Shown: piece after piece, positions 24,011-35,700 of the stretch
Position numbering within the stretch: the stretch's first letter is position 1
Layout: every line of letters begins with the position of its first letter
DNA from: Buxus sempervirens
Lineage: Eukaryota > Streptophyta > Magnoliopsida > Buxales > Buxaceae
DNA length: 64,000 nt
Assembly: GCA_947561395.2 (NCBI GenBank)
Contig: OX387192.1
Coordinates: forward strand, 32,881,520 to 32,945,519
Direction of reading: 5' to 3'
The notes under the pieces: model-generated
What the model saw: only the letters and a program-made list of their open reading frames with translations
The model's database searches: none
What the model was told of the DNA's origin: nothing
Program-made: the position numbers and the translations under genes

Positions 24011-24762
24011 AACAAAAAAAAGAAGATAAATATTTTACATATGTGATGCTTATTATAAATGTTTTTGACTTAGGCTCTTATATGGGTATGCATGCAAAAG
24101 ATGTAAAGATGTGTCAGATACCGACTATTTGGTTTTGTTCTTATTTGGATCTTTCCTTTTACTTTTCTAGAAGGAAGCGCAGAGCATGGATGTGAGGCAG
24201 GACAAGAAGGACGATTTTCCTCGACGGGGAACTAAGGAAAGCTGTAGCAGGTAAACTTTGTGTAATAGGATCTTTATATTGTCTACTAACCTGGGAACGC
24301 AGGTAGTGTTTCTCGTTTTTTCTGAATCATACCATTGACTACTAAATCACCCGTGATATCAATTTCCCTTGCTCTCCTACTGTTCTCTAACTTTCAACCT
24401 TTTTTCTATGTTGTACAACATACCGTGTGGCAGCCATAGTACTGAATATCGTATTGTATCGCATGATACGTATCGATACACCAATTTGTTTCGTTGAGCT
24501 AGCCTTATGTGTGATAAGGCTAGCTTATCTACTGTATCGATCGATACAGTCGAAACCTAAAAAAAAAAGAGTGATAAAGAAGATAGAGGATGGTAAAGAA
24601 AGGGGAGAGGTGATAGAGAGGGAGGGATGCAGGTGAATATACAGAAATGGAAGAGGCGACAGAGAGAGGGTAGTCGCTGGCAGCAAGAGAGAGAGAGAGA
24701 GAGAGAGACAGAAACGAGAGAGTGGAGAGAGAGAGAGAGAGAGACAGACAGAAACGAGAGAG

Positions 24763-24813
<51 letters not shown>

Positions 24814-25067
24814 GGAGGATGGGAAGGGGTGGCGTACCTGGTTTGCTGGTTCTTCGCCCTCTTTGTGTCTCCTCTGTCTTCAACTCTCAAATCTTCTAAA
24901 GTCAAGAGACTCAAGACCCCCTTTTATATATATTATATAAAAAGGTTTACTTTTATATGAAAAAAAAAGAAAAAATTATCTTATATAAATTATAATTATG
25001 TAATATATGGTATGTATAATTACAAATATATAAAAATATTATATATTAATTACAAAACTATATATAC

Positions 25068-25136
<69 letters not shown>

Positions 25137-27666
25137 GTAATGTTAGATAATTATATTTTATCTACATATATAATTAAAAAAATGTTTGAATGGTAAAAAA
25201 TTATTATTGGGTACGCATACAGACGTAGACACATACACAAGCACATATTCTGTAAGATTAGAAATTATATTTGTTTATTTAGTATATTATGGCTTTTGTT
25301 TATCTTTAATTAAATTTTCCTAAAGTCTTCATTCATCTGCGCATATATCGATTTGTTTCCATATCAATATATATTATTTTATAGGCCTATTATATGAGAA
25401 ACATGTTTATTTTTCATTTTTTTGGCTTATCTTTCAATCTAAATAGGTTTTGTTTCATGTATCCACCATTTTATTGCTTATCCATACGTATCCAATACAT
25501 ATTCGGATACGTATCCATTTTTTAATCGATCGATACGGCACATCGGCACAATATTTTGAACCATGATTGCAGCACTATAATTATTCCTTTTTCATTTCTG
25601 CAGATATGTAATCCCGGAGATATCTGTGAGGCAAAAGGAGGAGGAGGATGCTGATATGCACTTGGCTCAAAAGATAGTGAAGAACAAGCAATACAGTACA
25701 TCGGGTCATGTGGATGATGAGTATGAATTTGGTGATAGTCCTAGCAGAAAGAAAAATCGGAGAAAGGGGGTGTTGAATGAGGATAGTAAATTATCCAAGA
25801 CAAATAAGATTGCAAAGCGAATGTTGACCCAGCAGGACCGCTGCCAATTTTGCTTTGAGAACCCTACAAGGCCAAGACATCTTGTTATCTCAATAGCAAA
25901 TTTCACATATTTGATGCTTCCGCAATGGCAGCCTGTTGTGCCCGGTCATTGTTGTATTTTACCAATGCAGGTGAACTCTATGTTGTTCTTTCCCTATCCT
26001 GCAGTCTCCTGTAATTTTTCTTGATTGGATAATAGAATAAATGAAACTTTTGTTTTCATTATGAGTTAAATATATTCTTCCTTGTGTTTTCTCATTAGAA
26101 GTTGTACTCAATGACTGCATTTTTCTTACAACAGCATGAATCTTCCATGAGGACTGTTGACAATAACGTGTGGGAGGAAATCCGCAACTTCAAGAAATGC
26201 CTTATTGTGATGTTTGCAAAGCAAGAGAAGGGCGTGGTGTTTCTTGAAACAGTGATGGGTCTGGCACAACAGCGCCGTCATTGCTTGGTTGAGTGCATTC
26301 CTTTGCCCCAAGATGTTGCAAGACAAGCACCCTTATATTTTAAGAAGGTTAGTTTCTATGATACTATTAATAAATAACCATTCTGTTCCCAAATCCTTGA
26401 TCTATAAAGGGAAATTTCTTAATCTTTTGTTTCTTTGAGTGTGACAAGATTTTATTATGAGTACGAAGGGAAGATTTCTTTGTCTTAATAACGTAAAAGC
26501 AAGAATTAGTGATATTGGAGATGGTCAATATGAAACCTGAAATGTGTTTGATTATGGAAGTAACTCTAAATTCCTCAATTTTCAAAAGAAAAAAAAAAAA
26601 CATGCATTTGGTGGGGTTCCCTATGACCCTTGTGTTTGACAAGCACTTTACTTGATATGTTGAATTAAAAGGTAGTATATGCTGTGAGATGTCTCATGTA
26701 CCGATTACTGCGGTAGTGAGGAGCTTGATAACGTCATGTTATTATTCTTGTAGAAAAATATTAAGAAAAATCTGTGGGAGTCTGGAAGACTTGTTTAGAT
26801 GCTTTCAGATTTCTGGAAAGTTTTGGCACTATGGTCTTTGGAAATATCTTCTGTTCTTTGAGAATATTAGTTAAACATGTGTGTTTATTGAAGAGTTTTC
26901 TATGTTGGAAGTTGGAGCATTAGATTAATAAGACTTTAATTCACAAAAGAAAAAATTAAAGATTTATTATAAGGGTACTGCTAATGCATAAGAGTTATCC
27001 CTGTTTTTTTTTTAACCTGTTATTAGTTCTTCTCAGATTCTGGTCCTCTATTTTTGCTTTATGTATTAGATTTCAATGGCTATCTCAGATATGAATGAGG
27101 ACTTGTACACAGTGTGAAATGCCTTGATTATTGTTATCGTACTTGTGCGCGAGTGTGAAATGCCTTGATTATTGTTATCGTTATGATTTTTGGGGTATAT
27201 GATACAAACTTTGATTTTTGGTGAGAATGCAAGATCGCCTTCTAATTATCTTCCTTTTGTTTTATACCAATTTGGTTTAACTTTGAATTTCTTATTTTCT
27301 GTATGCAAATTTTTAAGGAAATCCGTTTTGTTTTAGGGTATTGATGAAGCGGAGGATGAGTGGAGCCAGCACAACGCAAAGAAGCTTATTGATACCACTG
27401 AGAAGGGATTGCGTGGTTCAATTCCCAAGGATTTTCCTTATTTCTATGTTGAGTTTGGCTTAGATAGGGGTTTTGTCCATGTGATTGATGATGAAACACA
27501 GTTCAAGAGCAATTTTGGCCTCAACGTTATACGAGGCATGTTACAACTGCCTGAGGAAGACATGTATCGTCGCCGGAAGCAAGAATCGGCTGAGACACAA
27601 AAGCATGCAGTTGCAGCCTTTGCACGTGAGTGGGAGCCTTTTGATTGGACAAAGCAGCTTGATTAA
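18791..27666 (+). CDS. CWF19L2: CWF19-like protein 2 (CwfJ family splicing factor)
   Basis: Nine exons join in phase: 18791-18835, 19297-19717, 19799-19950, 22978-23181, 23264-23848, 24171-24250, 25604-25970, 26135-26347, 27337-27666, giving 798 aa. The start exon (MLSGVKYIPRDQIET) matches the conserved N terminus of plant CwfJ proteins. Residues about 20-155 are K/R/S-rich and probably disordered or nuclear-targeting. Exons 4-5 hold the conserved WRLKALKRAQEQA and ERWGSLGQLAVSV segments and NQLAAKALQLRMKGKHEEAE. CwfJ_C_1 spans about 565-690 with CQFC (576-579) and the HIT-like GHCC (610-613). CwfJ_C_2 is about 691-798, ending WEPFDWTKQLD. Family role: spliceosome-associated, acting on late complexes and the intron lariat, related to the debranching-enzyme regulators Drn1/CWF19L1. 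All introns are GT-AG. Introns 3, 5 and 6 carry a LINE, a poly-C tract and microsatellites. This is the parental copy of the gene at 3294-8011. Confidence 0.93.
21015..22724 (+). mobile_element. 5'-truncated L1-type LINE in CWF19L2 intron 3
   Basis: Three-frame reading gives the C-terminal half of plant LINE ORF2, broken by several frameshifts: LRVNWRKSTLMGMN, SYLDLHLGVSPRSFAFWNT, LASLLDRIKEV, GSFSCKSFF (the zf-RVT lead-in), then FLECQFAWA-type residues. A short A-rich tail sits at about 22715-22722. The RT catalytic FADD box and upstream domains are missing. No target duplication was found. It accounts for most of the 3-kb intron. Confidence 0.85.
23972..24008. repeat. Poly-C tract of 37 bases
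   Basis: An uninterrupted C run after an ACCACCACC lead, in CWF19L2 intron 5. The paralogous intron at 5190 has a CT microsatellite in about the same place. Exact length is unreliable in any sequencing technology. Confidence 0.9.
24685..24816. repeat. (GA)n microsatellite ending in a G run
   Basis: Two GA blocks separated by repeated GACAGAAACGAGAGAGTGGA, ending with 13 G at about 24803-24815. The several overlapping long ORFs here are artefacts of the dinucleotide repeat. Confidence 0.9.
25079..25133. repeat. (TA)n microsatellite
   Basis: About 26 TA units, preceded by ACATACATACATACA, inside CWF19L2 intron 6. Confidence 0.9.
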
Positions 27667-27955
27667 GTAATAGAAGTTTCAAAATCGTAGGATTTGTGTA
27701 TGTTGAATTTGTTCATTTTTGGGTGCTCTAAACGAACATTGCAGGGCTGTGAAGGGAGATTGAACCGGGCTTCAATGTCACGTGTTCATAGTATAGATTT
27801 TCCTGAGAATCTTTGGAATTTGGATGTGGGTACAGTAGTCGCCCTAATTTATGCTTTCTTTGCCCCTCGCCCTCAAGATACAAAAAAGTGCTTTTGAGAA
27901 GTAAAACTGAAGTTTAATTTGCTATCTGTCAAGTATTTTTATTCGAATCTTGTTA

Positions 27956-29272
27956 GAGCATTAGCAGCAGCTTCCCTATTTAAATTCTCTATTTTAAGCA
28001 AATTGGTTCACTTTCTATTTTAGGGATTGCCTTTTCAACAAAACACTGCATCAAATTCCCTATTTTTTCCCTATACCATTAAAATAATATTTTTTTAAAT
28101 CTTCTTTATTTTTATCTCAAGTGACTTGTTTATCCTTTAAATTGATAATAAATTCCTTCTTGCTTGATTTCCACACTGCATCATAATGTATATCAAAAGA
28201 ACATAAAACCCCTTCCCCCTTTCCTCTATTACAGACTTTTTAAGTATCAATATTTATCACGCATCATGCGGGACTTCACACTATTTCTGAAAATTTTCAC
28301 CATTAACTTTCCTATCATCTCAAGATGCTTCCCCCAAGGTATACTCAACTGAATGGAATTATTTTAGTGGTAATCGTATTATATATAAAAGATGAATACC
28401 GTTAAGTCATTTCTCAAACAGCAAAGTGAGAACGATTATGGACCAATCAACTTACGATCATCAAAAAGCATTCACAATCATAGAGTTAAACGAATCAAGT
28501 CAATTCATATAAACAATAAATAGAGTTTGAAACCCTAATCGAGCTCGTCGCCATATCCAAACTCTGCAAACCCTCTGTAATCAAGCTCGCTTCCATACCT
28601 TCAGCATCAAGCACGCCAATCTGCCAAATTCCAGAATATGGATTCTCCCTATCTGCTCCTCCGCCATTATCCCTACCCTATCTCTTCAAATTTTTAGCCT
28701 CACTCACATCCGACGCCCAATTTGCATCCCCATTCACAAACAACTCCCCGCTTGAATCAGTCCCTGTAGCAATAGGAAAGTCTGAGCATGTTGCACAAGC
28801 TGCCGATGCTTCGACCGAGCTTGGATAGAATTGGTCTGAAGCTGCCATGAGTCACCGGATCGGAAGCATTGTCACATAAGGAAATAAAGGTGCCCACATT
28901 GAAGCTGTTGTCGAAGATCACCAACGTCACTGGAGGTTGCTGAAATTTGCCATATGAGAGGGACACAGTCACCGGAGCCAAGGACCTAGAGAATATGAAG
29001 AGATAGTGGCGAAATGAGGGTGAGAATGGATGTCGGCTGCTAGGGCGTCGAGCTCTTTTTTCCAAGCGAAGGGGAGAAATGCGTGTCTTTTTCGTGTTTA
29101 GGGAGCTACAGTGCTTCCTCAAAAATGGGGAATCACTGTAGCACTTTCTAAAAATTTAAGGAAATGAAATAGCGATGAGGAAGCTGTTGGGGACAATTTT
29201 TTGCCAAAATCTCTATTTGATTTCTCTATTTTAAAGAAAAGGAAGTGAATAGGGAATCTGCTGCTAATGCTC
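27956..29272. mobile_element. 1.3-kb Tourist-like element between CWF19L2 and INDH
   Basis: Terminal inverted repeats: left GAGCATTAGCAGCAGCTTCC, right ending with its near reverse complement (GGGAATCTGCTGCTAATGCTC). TTA flanks both ends (27953-27955, 29273-29275), the PIF/Harbinger duplication. The interior includes a 121-codon open frame on the - strand (28757-29122) with no transposase motif; a captured gene fragment is possible but the family is not recognised. Ends 470 bp before the INDH start codon. Confidence 0.8.
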
Positions 29273-29399
29273 TTAGAGAATAAAAAAAAAGAAGAGAAAA
29301 TTTTTTATGGAATCTTTTATCAGTTTTTGTTTTTGGCGGTCTAGTTACTTTTGTTACTAACTCTTTGAGAACAAATCTAAACGTGTTCCTAAGATATTC

Positions 29400-29740
29400 A
29401 GATGGTTTTCATCAATACTAGTGAATTTGAAAATTTTGTCATCAGCGAAGAGAGGGAATTAAGTTCTGATGAGGAGCGTGTCGGATTAATTTGGAGACAT
29501 CGGACTGCTAGATTTACTCAATTTAACTGCCTTCGCGTATCAATTCCGCCGACCTACTTCGGCTGGAAATTGCAGAAACAATTCACGATATGTAAGTTAT
29601 ATTCAACGCGCGAAGAAAGTCCTTGGTTCGTAAGAAACTCTAAAACAAGAATGTAGCCTCACGATCTTCATGTTCCCCGTATATAGGGTTTATATGTTTA
29701 TGGTAATTCTCTGCAGAGATTGGATCGTACAGCATGATCA
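29400..29740 (+). promoter_or_regulatory. Promoter and 5' leader region of INDH
   Basis: Sequence between the Tourist-like element and the INDH start. It contains a block at about 29620-29715 (TTCGTAAGAAACTCTAAAAC, GTAGCCTC, GATCTTC, AGGGTTTATAT) that is strikingly like the CWF19L2 leader. CTGCAG just before the start may be a 5'-UTR splice acceptor (29713-29715). No TATA box can be fixed with confidence. Confidence 0.4.
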
Positions 29741-32700
29741 ATGGGCTTTCTTAGCACGTTGATAACCGCGAAGCAATTGTTGAGGTCATCAGCTGCAAAC
29801 TACGCTGTAAGCACTTTGTGTTCTTGATTTTTTAGAAGAAAGAAAGGAAAGAATTAAAATTTTGATTTTAATATCTTTTCTTAGCTGTTATGTTGACGGT
29901 ATTAAATATGTAGAGGTTGGATGTTTTGAGAGGGTTTGCGGGATCGAATGTGAAAAGGGTTGCTGCTAAAGGACTTCTCCTTGATGGGGTTAACGATATT
30001 GTAGCTGTCGCGTCTGGGAAAGGTGGCGTTGGGAAGTCTACCACTGCAGGTGACATTAGGTCTTATCTTTAAATTGGGGCTGAATATGGTTTGGCATCTA
30101 AGATTTGGTTTTGAGTAGATTTCATCTTGAGCAGAAATCTTAATTGTCTACATTATTTTGTTTTCTTTATTTCTGAATACTGTTCTGATTGCCGCATGAA
30201 GTTCTGATTGTTGGAAAATTAGTTAGTACATTGATTTTTAATATTCTAATTATTTTGCACAAATAGATGAAAAAAAAAAAAGTAGGATTTGATCCTTTCC
30301 GTCAATTCCTTTGGTGTAGTAGACTGATAGGCAAATATCTGTTTGTTTCACCTGAATTCTAGAAATATCAGGAAAAGATAACCCAGAAAATTTTTACATC
30401 ATAGTATGTTGCTTTCCTTGTTTCTCATTGTTTGGGATCACCTGGAAATGGGGAAAAAAAGGGAACAATTTGTACTTTCTGTTCTATGAGAGAGGAAAAG
30501 GTAATAATTCTTGTCTCAAATCTTCTATTTGCATAATAGAGGAGTGAATGAATCTATTGGCTACAATAACACTAGTGGCAACAGAAGATAGAAGCTGGTG
30601 CATCACTATTTTTGTTGCTATTTGAGGGGCAGAAATTTTAGAGGGGAGGGGGAGGGCAGAGGGAGAAGGAGCACATCTTTTAAGGACGGAGGGAGAGAGC
30701 AAAGAGTTTCTCCCTCCATTTTTGTCAAAATCTGTGGTGCTCAAAATTTTAAAGCTTTGGGCATCTGAAGGACAATCCTGTGTTTGGGAGGCATTGTTCT
30801 TTCAGAGTGGTTGACATTCTCGTCCCTGGATTTGGGCATCTGAAGGAGAGGTTTTTTTTTTTTTGGATGAAAAAGATAGTACATTAAAACTGAAAGAAAG
30901 CAGTACAAAGAGGCAAAAGAAAAACAAGCAAAGGAGAAAAGAAGAAAACTAAATACAGTACATACCCCAACTAATCAAAGCCCATCTATTTAAGGTCCAA
31001 AATGAAAAGAGTGCTTTCCAGTTGGGTTGATCTAGGCACATGGAAGGATGAGGTGTTCAATACCTTAGCAATAGATCTGGCCAACTGAAAATGGTGGGTG
31101 ATATTCCATGTACAATCTCATCCCCCTTCAGCCATGATACGACTGAGAGGAATCCCTTTGAACTTGTAAATTTCTGAAGTTCACTGCCTCCTCAGCCCAA
31201 CTAGGAGGGCGATTAGTTCAAATAGGACCGGAAAAAGCGTAGACAATCGTACCTTTGTCATCTCAAAAAATCCTTCTCACTCCTGAGGGGCGTCGACTTC
31301 CAAAATTGCTCCCATAAAAACTCAATTTGATGAAACCATTCTTTGTTGGAGATTATGTTGCAGGAACTTTGTCTTTCCTTGGAGCAGTACCCACAATATC
31401 AGACCACTTGAAAGTAATATCAGAAATAATGAAGCCCTGAAATTCTGGTAGCACTGACATCCACGAGGCACATAGGAACATAATAAAATGAATCATCTTC
31501 TCCACTTTAGCACTAACTCCTTGAAAAATTTGCTTCAGTCCATATTTGTCCAAAGGATGGCCAAAAACAGATTGGAATATAATATTTTGCCTCTATCACC
31601 AAAATGTATGAATCTCCAGTGTTCCCCAAGGGAGGAGATTTTTTCGGGGAAAAACTAAGTTATATCAATCGGATGAAGAAAAAATCTCCACAACCTCTGG
31701 TCCAAATAATAATGAAAGAAAAGATGGTCAATGGACTCTCTGTGCATCATCTATATAAAACATATGTGAGGAGAGAAGGGAGTGTTGGGACTCCTTGTTT
31801 AAATTATATTACAAGTATTAATCTTACAGAAAAGGACTGTACAAATAAAGACTTGGTTGAGAACTTGCCTCCAATCTTTGGAAGCAGGAATACAGGGCAA
31901 ATGTCGATTTCTTTGGTAAGATCGAGGAGGAATGCAAGTCCTTTTGGATCCAATGATCTGAGATCTCTAAAATAATTGAGATCCCTAGCTAAACCCATAG
32001 GTGACTAATAAAGAACGTCCGCCATTGAAGCTAGTTAATCAGCTGCTGGATGTAATAGATGGGTTGAGGTTGATTCATACTGCCTTATGGGTCTGTGGTG
32101 CATCGTTGGGGATTTTGATGTTGTGATGTTTTGCTGTGAGAAAAAAGGAGGTAGACAGGGCCTCAAAGGAGTAGGTTGACATTTTCTAGATTAGTTAATG
32201 AGCTTGAGTGAATTCTAGTTGGTCTAATATGCAGGAGACACTAGTGTGTACACTCGATAGATTCCTTGCTTCTAATGATAGGGATGAACACTTCACTATC
32301 ATTTCTCAGCACACTCCTTGACTTGTGTTGGACCATTGTTCCCCTTGGTGTCAACGGATTTTGCCTCTTTAGGGCAGAAGCCCTTCAAATTTGAGAATAT
32401 GTGGCTTAATTATAAAGATTTTAAAAATCTTGTCTCTATTTGGTGAGCTGTTGGCAAAATTAATAATGGTGGTTGTCCGGTGTTTACCTCCATGGAAACT
32501 CTTTAGGTCAGTTGAAAACAGTGGAAAAATGAAATCATGATGTTTGGGAGAATTGAAGTCAGAAGAGGGATATTTTTAAAGAAATTTGAGTTTTTCAATA
32601 TCTTTGAGGGTTAAAGTCATTGGTGGCGGAAAAACATGATCGGGTCTTCCTTAAGGAGTTGGAGGACTTGCTGAGGAAAGAGGAGATCCCATGGAGGCAA

Positions 32701-35700
32701 AAGTCTAGGTCTATTCGGTTAAAGGAAGGGGAGGAGAACACCAAGTTTTTTCATTGATTGGCTAATTCTAGAGGTAGGGAAAACCTTGTTAACTACTTGG
32801 TGGTGGATTGGGAGTGCATTATTGATGATCAAAATATTAGTCAAGGATTCATTTCCCACTGTGATCAGTTTCATTTATCCTAGAATCTCCACCATGCTCT
32901 TTTTTTTATAAAAAAAAAGAAAAAGAAATCTCCAGCATGTAGGGAAGGAAACTTGGACAAACAAGTGCAAAATAGCCTTGTCAGCAGAGCTATGATACCC
33001 TTGATCATGACATCAGAAGCTGGGGAATAAGAAAAAACTGGAGCAGTTGGACAGGTACTCTGCACGGATGTCTCCCTCCTTCCTGTATCAGAACACCCTC
33101 ATCTCTATCTACCTGGACTTCCAGGTGGACAGAGAGAAACGGATGCAGTCTGTATGCTCCAAGGCCCAGTCTTTAAGATAGGGAGCCTGTGGAGCCGTGT
33201 CATGGACATTGTTATGAGTCCAACTATAAATGGGCTGAGAGGCCAAGTTGGTGCTCCTAATGGATTAAGAAAATCCTGCCTGGGAAAAGATGAGTTACAT
33301 TTTGAATTCTTCCCTTATGATGGTCTACATTATACTAGAGTTAGACAAAACATGTGGCAACCAACTAAGACGAAAACCTACTTCTGCTATATATTGCGGC
33401 AAGTTGGTTTCTGGGATTTAACTTCTTTTATTAAAATATTTCTTCCATGTTTTTATATTTCCATTGAAACAAACTTGATGAAATTGAATTTTTCTGGAAA
33501 ATTTCTTTTTTGGAGGCTGATTTTCAGGCAAAATAAACAGACTGTACTGGAAAAATTATATCTCTGTCTGAGAACCTGTTCGGTAATAAACTTTCCAATA
33601 TGCCTGAGATATTTTGAGGACTAGAAGTGTGACTACGTATATCTCCAGGCTTGAAGTCATTACTAGAAGTATGACTAGATGTAGCTTCAAGACTGCAACT
33701 GTGGACTGGTTGTCATCATTTCCTTTTCGTTTTTTCATATAATTTTGGACTTTAGTTGCATGAATAATTTTCCTATGTGGAAAAAAAATTAAAATAAAAT
33801 TTAGGGCTTGACTTAGTTTGAAGTGAAATCTATTTACAGTTTCCATTGAAAATTGTTTTCTAGTGCAGCCCCCACAAGAAACTAGTAAGAGAAAGAGAGA
33901 GGGGCTGGGGGATGAAATCATGAATTTTCTCCATTTTTTTTTGTGCTTATGTATTCTTGTGGGTTTTGCAGTTAATTTGGCTGTTGCACTTGCTAAATCA
34001 TGTCAACTTAAGGTGGGATTGCTTGATGCGGATGTCTATGGTCCATCCATTCCTACAATGATGAAAATCCATGGAAAGCCAGATGTGAGTGAAGGTGATA
34101 CTTTTATTAGCTGAAATAGATCGTAGTTTGCCATGGAAATCATTTAATTTCCACTAATTTTTTTTATTAAAAATGTGCAAAACCTAATTTGTAATGTTAA
34201 AATGAACACATTTAAATTAATTGCTTTTTTCACCTGTATGCATCTAGTATTCATTACCCTGCTCATAAAATAGCTCTTTGACTGCAGATAATAACTAAAT
34301 GAAGTGGTAAACATGCAAACAATAACTAAAAGAAGTGGGTAAACATGCAAACATAGGTTTTGGACCAAATCACACTTCTTTTAGTTATTGACTCCACATG
34401 TTCTGAGCTATTTTAATCTTTCTTGATGCACTTGTCAGTCTTGTATATTTCCATGGTTTTCCATGGTTCAATCTTATTTCTATACTACAATTGCATTATA
34501 TAGGTGGGTTTTGGTACAATGGTGGTTACAAATGGGTTTATCTCCTTGGATAACAGACATGAAAATGCAAATGTAATTGAGTAGAGGATCTGTTACAATT
34601 TAGTTTTTTGAATTTCTTGTGGAATGTGCTTAGTCTTGTAGTTGAGTTCCTATGTTAATTCCTTTTAGGTGCATGCATTTAGCTTTATGCCGGGTTAGTA
34701 ATGACTTGCTATTTTTATTATCTTATGTGATTGTTGATTGAGTTGCTCATAAAAATATCATGGTAAAATGTAATTGGTACCTTGCATTCTCTTAGCAGAT
34801 CTGAAGATGGTTCCGATAGAAAGCCATGGAGTGAAGTGTATGTCAATTGGATTCCTTGTGGAAAAAGATGCCCCAATTGTGTGGCGAGGTCCTATGGTTT
34901 GTGTTTACTTTTTCCAGCTTTAAGAGCTACTTGTGAGATGCTCTTGCTATAATCACATAAGTTTAGAACATTTCTTTTGGTGAATTATGATTTTTTGTAT
35001 TTTAAATTTCACTTTCTAAATTATTTTTCTATAGCAATGGTGTATTTTGTCAGTTGCCGGTTGTGGGCTGGTATGAGGGAGGAGTATTTGTTAAGTTAAT
35101 AGCTAGGATAAAACTTGGCTAAACCCTAAACCATGAATCTTGAACCAATCTAAGAGAGCCTTGGAGTGGCCTTAATAGGAGGTAAAACAAGGGAGCCTTC
35201 TCTAACTATTTCGACATGTTAGACAAAGACCCTTAGAGGCCTTCATTAAGAAAAATGATCCATAGTGGCAAATGTGAGCAGTGAGCAAGCTTTTAAATTT
35301 TTACATAACTTTCCATGGAATTCCCTTTTTTCGGCAAGAAAGTTTCATTTACATTGATATTTTAGTCAACTTTGAAATTTTCTATATAAATTTTATAGGA
35401 ATTATCACAATGTAGCAAATTTTCCATGGAATTTCATTGTTACAAGGATGTTCCTAGAAAAACAATATTTTTTATCGATAATAAGAGAAATTTTATTAAT
35501 AAAAGATGGGAGAAGGACATGTACACCATAAGTGTACAGCAGAAAAAACTATGAGTTCCTAAAATCTTTGCATGCTAAAACTTCCTGAAGATTCAAACCA
35601 CTACATGAATCCTTCACCGATGCCCAAAACAAGATAATACTCAAAGAGGATTCAAATATCCCTTGAATAGATCTAGATTTGTTGTCGAAAATTCTCCTGT

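Larger units (their letters stand above)
24430..25565. mobile_element. Possible MITE filling CWF19L2 intron 6
   Basis: Absent from the paralogous intron (5801-6002), which is only about 200 bp. The left edge (ACTGAATATCGTATTGTATC) and the reverse complement of the right edge (GGTTCAAAATATTGTGCCG) are similar, and both are followed by GTATCGAT-type repeats. The interior holds the GA and TA arrays listed separately. Boundaries approximate; no clear target duplication. Confidence 0.45.

Noticed and set aside
24525..24940. Open frames of up to 129 codons rich in SL or RE
   Set aside because: Artefacts of the GA microsatellite.
33154..33624. 156-codon open frame in INDH intron 2
   Set aside because: No family motif, no promoter, ends in AT-rich low-complexity residues; likely chance.
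34082..34090. INDH exon 3 ending at 34084 with a missing micro-exon
   Set aside because: Using the donor at 34095 gives KPDVSED-LKMVP in frame without any extra exon.
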